The translations under genes were made by a program, and so were the position numbers. Shown one piece after another: positions 59,401 through 64,000 of a stretch of 64,000 bases of DNA (position 1 is the stretch's first letter; the number at the start of each line of letters is the position of its first letter). Source of the DNA: Pseudomonas tensinigenes. Lineage in GTDB: Bacteria > Pseudomonadota > Gammaproteobacteria > Pseudomonadales > Pseudomonadaceae. The stretch is from positions 1,853,501-1,917,500 of the forward strand of contig NZ_CP077089.1 in assembly GCF_014268445.2 (NCBI RefSeq). The letters run 5' to 3'. A model generated the notes under the pieces. The model saw only the letters and a program-made list of their open reading frames with translations, had not been told where the DNA came from and made no database searches.

Positions 59401-62082
59401 CTGGTCGGCAGCGCCACCGGCAGCTACGGGCAGATCCAGCTCAACGCCGACGGTACCTACACCTACACGCTGACCTCGGCACCGAAAACCTCGCCGGGTG
59501 CCAACGACGGGGCGAACACCCTCAGCGAAAGTTTCACCTACAAAGCCACCGATGCACTGGGCAACAGCACCACCAGTACCCTCGTGGTCAACATCGTCGA
59601 TGACGTGCCAAAAGCCGTGGCGTCGGATCGTTCGGTGGCAGCGGTGGAAATCGATTCCAACCTGCTTATCGTCCTCGACATCTCCGGCAGTATGGCCGAC
59701 GCCTCGGGTGTGCCGGGCCTGTCGCGGCTGGACCTGGCCAAGCAGGCGATCAGCGCCTTGCTCGACAAGTACGACGACCTCGGCGATGTCAAAGTCCAGC
59801 TCGTTACCTTCAGCAGCAACGCCACTGACAGAACCTCGGTATGGGTCGATGTCGCGACCGCGAAAACCATTCTCGCCGGGCTGACGGCAGGCGGCGGCAC
59901 CAACTACGACGCCGCTGTCGCGGTGATGCAAACCGCGTTCAACACCTCGGGCAAACTCACCGGGGCGCAGAACGTCGGTTACTTCTTCTCGGACGGCAAA
60001 CCCAACGAAGGCGACATCAACGCCGCTGATGAAGCGGCGCTGAAAAACTTCCTCGATGCCAACAACATCAAGAATTACGCGATCGGCCTCGGCAGCGGCG
60101 TGAGCAACGCCAACCTCGACCCGCTGGCCTATGACGGCATCAGCCACACCAACACCAATGCGGTGGTGGTCACCGATCTCAATCAACTCAACTCGGTGCT
60201 GTCCGGCACTGTGCAGGGCGCACCGGTCACCGGTTCGTTGCTGGGTGAGGGCGGCACCTTTGGCGCCGATGGCGGTTTCATCAAGTCCATCGTGATTGAC
60301 GGCACCACTTACACCTACGATCCGAAAGCCCTCAGTGGCCAAGGCTCGTTGACGCCAAGTGGCGGCACCAATCACGGCACCTTCAACACCGCCAACAACA
60401 CGTTGAGCATCGCCACCAATAATGGCGGCACGTTGCTGATCAACCTCGACAGCGGCGACTACACCTACACCTCGCAGAAAACCACGGCGGTGCTGATCAC
60501 TGAGAACATCGGCTTCACCGTCAGCGACAACGACGGCGACCTCGCCAGTTCGACGCTGACCGTGAAAGTCATTCCCAACGCGCCGCCGGTGGCGGTTGAC
60601 GATCACGTCATCACCAACGTGCTGTCGGGCAACATTGTGGTGCCGGGCGAGCTGTTGCTGGCCAATGACACCGATCCGAATGGCGACACGCTCAACGCCA
60701 CGCCCACCAGTTTCAACACCGGCTGGATCTCGAAAGCGGCGGACTTCACCGGCACTGGCGCGATCAACTTCACCGGCACCAACGTCAACACCGCCGCCAA
60801 CCAGAACCTGGCCAACGTGCGTAATTCGTTCAGTGCCAACGCCGCGACCATGACCGCCGTGCTGGTGGTCAGTGGCTATCTCGGCGCAGTGACCAACAGC
60901 AACGCCAACGACGAAGACCGCATCGCCGTCAACCTGCGCCAAGGCGAAACCCTCAATCTGGATCACAACCTGGCGGCCGGTCACGTCACCATGGAGTACT
61001 CGATCAACGGTGGCGCCTACACAACCCTGGCTGACGGGCAAACCCTCACCGCTTCAGCCGATGGCGTCTATCAGATCCACATCACCAACATCGCCAATCC
61101 CAGCGGCGGCGGTAACCCCAACGCAGCGGAAAACTATCAGCTGACCATGACCCTCAACTACGCCGGGGCGCACGACATCACTCCGGACTTCCACGGCAGC
61201 TACACCGCCAACGACAACCATGGCGGCAGCGACACCGCCAACGTCAGCATCAGCTATCAGGATGGCCACACCCTCACCGGCACCTCGGGGGATGACGTGC
61301 TGGTGGCCGGCAGCGGCGACAACATCATCAACGCCGGCGACGGCAACGATGTGCTCAGCGCAGGCTCAGGCAACAACGAACTGCACGGCGGTGCCGGCAA
61401 CGACTTGCTCTACAGCGGCCCGGGCAACGATTTGCTCGACGGCGGTACTGGCATCGACACCGCCAGCTACGCCCACGCCACTGCCGGGGTGACGGTCAAC
61501 CTCGGCCTGCTCGGTGCGCAGAACACCCTCGGCGCGGGGACGGACACCCTGACCGGCATCGAAAACCTCGTCGGCTCGAACTTCAACGACACCCTGACCG
61601 GCGACAACAATAACAACGTCATCAACGGTGGTCTGGGTAACGACATCCTCAACGGTGGCGGCGGTGACGACCTGTTGATCGGCGGCATGGGCAACAACAC
61701 CATGACCGGTGGTTCAGGCGCCGACACCTTCCAGTGGCTCAAGGGCAACAGCGGCCACGACCTGATCACCGACTTCACCCCCGGCACCGACAAGCTCGAC
61801 CTGTCGCAACTGCTGCAGGGTGAAAACGGCACCACCGCCTCGCTGGATGACTACCTGCACTTCACCGTCACCGGCAGCGGCGCCTCGGTGCTCACCAGCA
61901 TCGACGTCAGCGCCATGGCCGGTGCAACCCCGAACCAGACGATTGATCTGGCCGGCGTCAATCTGGCCAGCCACTACGGCGTGACGCCGGGGGCGGGTGG
62001 GGTGGTGGCTGGCGGGCATGACACGGCGACGATCATCAGCGGGATGCTGAATGATCATTCGTTGAAGGTGGATACGGTGTAA
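53467..62082 (+). CDS. Large RTX adhesin of the LapA/MapA type
   Basis: 2871 residues. The N-terminal retention module (about 1-115) begins MATLIGTVTKVIGQVFAQSA. It has the LapG protease-type dialanine site TAAG at 115-118 and HSFVLLTEVGG. Four A-B repeat pairs of about 246 residues follow, then A-C-D-B and A-C-D. A von Willebrand A domain comes next, with an intact metal site: DISGS (2071-2075), T2145, D2176. RTX calcium repeats span about 2605-2755, ending in ADTFQW and a C-terminal secretion region. ATG 53467 has GGAGGA seven bases before; the frame from 53323 adds 48 unconserved residues. It would be exported by the divergent TolC-ABC-HlyD system and held on the cell. LapD and LapG are not in the window. 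Confidence 0.93.
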   Translation: MATLIGTVTKVIGQVFAQSADGTKRALVEGDRLFAGDQLITGAEGAVAVHLQNGQELTLGRGSSMTMTGELLAGQAAHVNAAEAVTPSDAQLTDVEQIQKAIAAGDDPSKTAEATAAGPNAPGGAPGEAGGGHSFVLLTEVGGRVDPIIGFPTAGFGGIPEFPEERHNAVIDNGDDTPAVVVPPPVNNPVTLTGLNVAGGELNVNEANLPDGSSANPGALTQSGSFTVSAPDGLTSLSIGGINVIVGGVPIGFPQSITSQLGNTLTITGYNPATGVVSYSYTLNGNETHAAGDGVNNLSEQFTVIAGDSNGDTATGTLDVNITDDVPKAFDDNNGTASETQLTLTGNVLTNDVQGADRVPTGPVTPGTFTGTYGTLVLNANGTYTYTLNTNDADFKNLHGGGNGTETFAYTITDSDGDTSTANLVLQIHNNDDPVVINGLNVEGGELTVYEKNLGDGSAPDSTALTQNGTFTITALDGVTTLTVGGIAVVTNGVAAGFPQSVTTPLGSTLTITGFNATTGVVSYSYTLVDNETHPAANGANNLPEQFAVTVVDDNGSTANGTLDVNITDDVPKAFDDSNGTASETQLTLTGNVLTNDVQGADRVVTNESAGPITAGTFTGTYGTLVLNANGTYTYTLNTNDADFKNLHGGGNGTETFAYTITDSDGDTSTANLVLQIHNNDDPVIINGLDVNGGELTVYEKNLSDGSAPDSTALTQSGTFTITALDGVTTLTVGGIAVVTNGVAAGFPQSVTTPLGSTLTITGFNATTGVVSYSYTLVDNEAHPTANGANNLPEQFAVTVVDDNGTTANATLDVNIVDDLPKAVDDSNTGTASETLLTLTGNVLTNDVQGADRVPSGPVTPGTFTGTYGTLVLNANGTYTYTLNTNDADFKNLHGGGNGTETFAYTITDSDGDTSTANLVLQIHNNDDPVIINGLDVNGGELSVYEKNLSDGSAPDSTALTQSGTFTITALDGVTTLTVGGIAVVTNGVAAGFPQSVTTPLGSTLTITGFNATTGVVSYSYTLVDNEEHPNANGANNLPEQFAVTVVDDNGTTANGTLDVNIVDDLPKAVDDSNAGTASETLLTLTGNVLTNDVQGADRVPSGPVTPGTFTGTYGTLVLNANGTYTYTLNTNDADFKNLHGGGNGTETFAYTITDSDGDTSTANLVLNIHNNDDQVYLNGLDVNGGELTVYEKNLSDGTSPNTPALTQSGTFTVTALDGLQTLTVGGINVVTGGVAAGFPQSIVTPLGSTLTITGYNPATGVVSYSYTLVDNETHPNANGANSITENFNVVATDTDGSTANGQINVNIVDDLPSAHPDAASVAEGGTVSGNVLNNDIGGADGPAVTGAVVGVRAGADTSTSAIGGLNSNINGTYGYLTLDANGNAVYHSNPNAVNGPGAVDVFTYTVRDSDGDESTTTITIDVANSKLCATSDTDVTVYEKALDLTKDGADLAAGTVTGSDPTNTGETASGTLVGSVAGAVGAISYALVGSATGNYGQIVLNPNGTYTYTLTSPASTTPHADDGANSLSETFTYQATDSLGNIVTSTIVVSIVDDVPKAVHDNNANSASETQLTLTGNVLTNDVQGADVVATGPNAGPITAGTFTGTYGTLVLNANGTYTYTLNPNDADFKNLHGGGNGTETFTYTLTDADGDTSTANLVLNIHNNDDPVLLNGLDVNGGELTVYEKNLSDGTSPDTPALTQSGTFTVTALDGLQTLTVGGIAVVTNGVAAGFPQSVVSPLGSTFTVTGYNPATGVVSYSYTLVDNETHPNANGANSLTENFNVVATDTDGSTANGQINVNIIDDLPTAKPDTGSVAEGGTVNVSVLGNDVSGADGAATVVGVRAGSNTGTSAIGGLNSNINGNFGYLTLDAAGNAVYHSNPNSVSPPGATDTFTYTIRDSDGDESTTTITINVADCKLVASVDQDVTVYEKALDLSKDGADLAPGTVTGSDPSNTGETATGTLVGAVTGGTGAITYTLVGSATGSYGQIQLNADGTYTYTLTSAPKTSPGANDGANTLSESFTYKATDALGNSTTSTLVVNIVDDVPKAVASDRSVAAVEIDSNLLIVLDISGSMADASGVPGLSRLDLAKQAISALLDKYDDLGDVKVQLVTFSSNATDRTSVWVDVATAKTILAGLTAGGGTNYDAAVAVMQTAFNTSGKLTGAQNVGYFFSDGKPNEGDINAADEAALKNFLDANNIKNYAIGLGSGVSNANLDPLAYDGISHTNTNAVVVTDLNQLNSVLSGTVQGAPVTGSLLGEGGTFGADGGFIKSIVIDGTTYTYDPKALSGQGSLTPSGGTNHGTFNTANNTLSIATNNGGTLLINLDSGDYTYTSQKTTAVLITENIGFTVSDNDGDLASSTLTVKVIPNAPPVAVDDHVITNVLSGNIVVPGELLLANDTDPNGDTLNATPTSFNTGWISKAADFTGTGAINFTGTNVNTAANQNLANVRNSFSANAATMTAVLVVSGYLGAVTNSNANDEDRIAVNLRQGETLNLDHNLAAGHVTMEYSINGGAYTTLADGQTLTASADGVYQIHITNIANPSGGGNPNAAENYQLTMTLNYAGAHDITPDFHGSYTANDNHGGSDTANVSISYQDGHTLTGTSGDDVLVAGSGDNIINAGDGNDVLSAGSGNNELHGGAGNDLLYSGPGNDLLDGGTGIDTASYAHATAGVTVNLGLLGAQNTLGAGTDTLTGIENLVGSNFNDTLTGDNNNNVINGGLGNDILNGGGGDDLLIGGMGNNTMTGGSGADTFQWLKGNSGHDLITDFTPGTDKLDLSQLLQGENGTTASLDDYLHFTVTGSGASVLTSIDVSAMAGATPNQTIDLAGVNLASHYGVTPGAGGVVAGGHDTATIISGMLNDHSLKVDTV
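54043..59630 (+). repeat. Intragenic modular repeat array of the adhesin
   Basis: Units starting at the NGL(D/N)V motif at 54043, 54778, 55525, 56263, 57001 and 58483. Spacings are 735, 747, 738, 738 and 1482 bases. Units of 246 residues consist of module A (ends IVDDLP or ITDDVP) and B (ends IHNNDD). The 494-residue unit from 57001 is A-C-D-B, and the last is A-C-D. Several stretches of B are identical at DNA level between copies, for example around 55330-55500 and 56070-56240. This points to recent duplication or conversion. Confidence 0.85.
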
Positions 62083-62100
62083 GCGACGCCTGAAACGACA

Positions 62101-62139
62101 AAACCCGCCGTCCCGTTCAACCGGGGCGGCGGGTTTTTT
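62101..62139 (+). terminator. Rho-independent terminator of the adhesin gene
   Basis: AAACCCGCCG and CGGCGGGTTT form a ten-pair stem followed by a T run, 18 bases past the adhesin stop. Confidence 0.92.
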
Positions 62140-62173
62140 CTGCCTGGAGGCAGGGCGTTGTTCTTTCGTCAGT

Positions 62174-62247
62174 CTTCGCGAGCAGGCTCGCTCCCATATT
62201 GGAGCGCGTTTAACTGTGGCAGCGAGCCTGTTCGCGAAAGCGCCCGA
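62174..62247. repeat. Degenerate REP pair
   Basis: CTTCGCGAGCAGGCTCGCTCCCATA and CTGTGGCAGCGAGCCTGTTCGCGAA, each with one to two changes, in the same order as the 36637 pair (CTTCGCG first). Confidence 0.85.
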
Positions 62248-62547
62248 TCTGACTCCGAAAAACTCAGCGGTTGATCACAGCTGCATCAACACGGCGGATT
62301 CTGGCGTAGCTGTAAGCGATGACGCGAGGTCGTGTAGCTCGATTTGTTGCCTTCACGTTTCTGATAAGCGCACATGTTCAAGCCCCCTGTGCATGAGCAT
62401 TGATTCCGACGAACGGTAGCAATACCTGTAATTTCTGACAGTAGGCAGCACCCGCCATTGCGCATTAAATCGAACCCATGCAGCGGCGGTATCACCCTGT
62501 TGATACCCGCACACCAACGATTGGTTAATTGTCGCGGAGCGTCTTAC
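62248..62547. other. Upstream region of the last gene
   Basis: 300 bases with lower G+C. No gene on either strand is convincing; minus frames of 69 and 80 codons lack support. It must hold the promoter of the gene that starts at 62548. CGGAG eleven bases before that ATG is a fair ribosome site. CCTGT and ACAG..AGG around 62429-62448 form a weak inverted repeat. Confidence 0.4.
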
Positions 62548-64000
62548 ATGCAGCCCCCGGAACACACACAAGACCCGCACAGTGCAAATCCGCAACCATC
62601 GGAAGTCACCGCTTTGCCGGTTCCGCGAGTGCCGGTCATTCTCAAAGACGAACTCGGTGAAGAAAGCCCCGACGGACTGTTGCCGCGTACGGAGTTGAAC
62701 CGTGATCTGCAGTTGATTGTTCCTGAGTGGAACTTCACGACCGATCCTCTTCTCGGGCCCGATATTATCAAAGTGGGATTCCGCCTGCTTGGGAATGACT
62801 TTCGCGAAGTCAATGAATTTAAGTTCCCTATTCCCATCGAACCTGGGGACAAATACGTATCAGTCCCTAGGGACTATATGGACAGTGGCATCTACGACCT
62901 GTCTTACATCCTGATCCAGGGGGGCAACCCTGCTGAGTCCGCAAAAAAACGTATTACCGTGGACACGGTGGCCCCGAACTATGGTCAGGAGCCCGTCTTG
63001 CTGGAAATGCTGGATGTCGTCGGCAGTATCACCGACGACTACTTGAAGGAGCATGGGCAGGTTCGTTTTAAAGTTTGCAGTTATGCGGGAATTAAAGCCC
63101 GGGACAGAGCGATTTATTTCTGGACCGATACGGATACACCTTCCGGCTCGGAAACAGATATTGGCGAACAGGAATTCAGTCAGGCAGACATTGACCGTGA
63201 TGAACTGTTTATCACCGTGCGCGAACAGGATATTCGTGACCGGGGTGAGGGGCCCCGTTATATCTATTACCGTCTACGAGACTGGGCGGGTAATAAAGGC
63301 CCCAGATCAGAACTGTTGGGGCTGTTTGTCGATCTGCTCCCGGGGCCCGGAAATCTCAAGCCGCCTCGCGTGCCGTTGTCGGACCGAGGGTTGATTGACC
63401 GCCAGCATGCCCGCGAAGGTGCGGTGGCTCAGGGAACCGTGACGGTAGAAATCGATCGTTATGACAATCCTGGTAGTGACAACGACATTCTGCTCGACTG
63501 GAATGGCACACCGCTGGCGCCGGTGCCGGTTGATCCTTCCCGCTTTCCCGTGGTCGTGCCAGTGCCTTGGTCAGCCCTGACAGCCAAGGGGCTGGGGCCC
63601 TTGACGGCGTCGGTGACTTACAAAGTGCGGCGTCCTTCAGGCCCCACGCCATCCTCTCTGGAAACCAGGGTCCCGGTAGATTTGACCCTCGCCGGACAGG
63701 ACCATGCCAATGCCCCGGCATTACTCAACCCGACTCTGGCAAAAGTGGAAATATACGGCGTCAATTCGAAAGTCCTCAACACGTTGACGTCGGATGATTT
63801 TGGCGAGCCTGCCGAGGGGGTTCTCGCGCTGTTTGATGCGCCACTCGCCGGGCAGACCATCAGCCTGTTTTGGGGGGCGATCACCACACCTGCAGCGCAA
63901 TATATCGTTCAGCACGGTGATGTAGCCGGTAAGCGCGTGCCGTTCACCATTCCCTGGTCGATCATTGACCAGGATCGGGAGAACCCTGCATTACCGGTCT
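62548..64000 (+). CDS. Large protein of unknown function, 5' part (continues past window)
   Basis: An uninterrupted frame of 484 codons from ATG 62548 to the window edge with no stop. It begins MQPPEHTQDPHSANPQPSEV, followed by VPRVPVILKDELGEESPDGL. The rest reads as successive beta-rich Ig-like units (for example VGSITDDYLKEHGQVRFKVC; YYRLRDWAGNKGPRSELLGL; VTVEIDRYDNPGSDNDILLD; FDAPLAGQTISLFW). No signal peptide is visible. Codon use is less G+C-biased than in the core genes, so it may be acquired. It resembles large repeat-rich hypothetical proteins of fluorescens-group pseudomonads, possibly surface or secreted; not assigned. Confidence 0.85.
   Translation, partial: MQPPEHTQDPHSANPQPSEVTALPVPRVPVILKDELGEESPDGLLPRTELNRDLQLIVPEWNFTTDPLLGPDIIKVGFRLLGNDFREVNEFKFPIPIEPGDKYVSVPRDYMDSGIYDLSYILIQGGNPAESAKKRITVDTVAPNYGQEPVLLEMLDVVGSITDDYLKEHGQVRFKVCSYAGIKARDRAIYFWTDTDTPSGSETDIGEQEFSQADIDRDELFITVREQDIRDRGEGPRYIYYRLRDWAGNKGPRSELLGLFVDLLPGPGNLKPPRVPLSDRGLIDRQHAREGAVAQGTVTVEIDRYDNPGSDNDILLDWNGTPLAPVPVDPSRFPVVVPVPWSALTAKGLGPLTASVTYKVRRPSGPTPSSLETRVPVDLTLAGQDHANAPALLNPTLAKVEIYGVNSKVLNTLTSDDFGEPAEGVLALFDAPLAGQTISLFWGAITTPAAQYIVQHGDVAGKRVPFTIPWSIIDQDRENPALPV

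Noticed and set aside
54043..59630. Regularly spaced repeats that could suggest a CRISPR array or satellite DNA
   Set aside because: Period is 735-1482 bases and the units are in-frame protein modules.
58081..61041. A 986-codon minus-strand frame across the adhesin (also 54805-56886, 693 codons)
   Set aside because: Both mirror the adhesin repeats; their 'repeats' are the reverse complement of repeated coding DNA with GC-rich third positions. The plus-strand gene has ribosome site, domains and terminator.

Overview
The window is chromosomal DNA of a Pseudomonas, most likely of the P. fluorescens/koreensis complex. The evidence is high G+C with strong GC3 bias, and protein neighbourhoods I know from pseudomonads: hydrolase-ppiA-ABC, FabH-like plus ECF sigma, the gbu cluster, and a LapA-type adhesin with its own type I secretion system. 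Copies of the REP element typical of fluorescens-group genomes (core GTGGGAGCGAGCCTGCTCGC) are scattered in nine intergenic spaces. I found no tRNA, rRNA, CRISPR array, transposase or integrase.

Layout. 1-9 kb: 3' end of cysK, lpxO, a small G+C-poorer accessory patch (GNAT-like protein with a coupled small ORF, and a possible 54-residue ORF), two convergent EamA transporters, a chemoreceptor and aceK. 9-19 kb: hrpA, a FabH-like ketoacyl synthase followed by an ECF sigma/soluble zinc anti-sigma pair, a porin, a FemAB/GNAT-like protein and aqpZ. 19-25 kb: an ABC exporter, ppiA, an alpha/beta hydrolase, a LysR regulator, a small periplasmic protein and azoR. 25-35 kb: a secreted small protein, an EamA transporter, a YbdG-type MscS channel, a DEAD-box helicase, an unusual pair made of an AvrRpt2-like papain-fold protease and a 199-residue partner, a DUF899 protein, a DUF6279 lipoprotein, a TorF-like porin and small proteins. 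35-40 kb: CvfB-like S1 protein, a DUF2177 protein, EamA, a YbfB-type MFS with a divergent LysR gene, and a 42-residue PA1414-family protein.

40-47 kb is the guanidinobutyrate locus: guanidinobutyrase gbuA, an NTF2-like protein, an NCS1 permease and an SSS permease on the minus strand, with regulator gbuR divergent and a clear inverted repeat between them. A metallo-beta-lactamase-fold hydrolase and an acyl-carrier-like protein without the phosphopantetheine serine follow. tapT lies beyond gbuR.

47.9-62.1 kb is a complete surface-adhesion module. A minus-strand TolC-ABC-HlyD operon is divergent from a 2871-residue RTX adhesin. The adhesin has a retention module, a LapG-type TAAG site, a modular repeat array, a von Willebrand A domain and RTX repeats. 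The last 1.45 kb holds the open 5' part of a large gene of unknown function that runs out of the window.

Nothing here is provably a new system. The best candidates for undescribed biology are the protease/partner pair (29.7-30.9 kb), the GNAT/small-ORF bicistron (2.0-2.7 kb), the serine-less acyl-carrier-like protein (40.3 kb), and the adhesin locus with its possible FleQ-like element.
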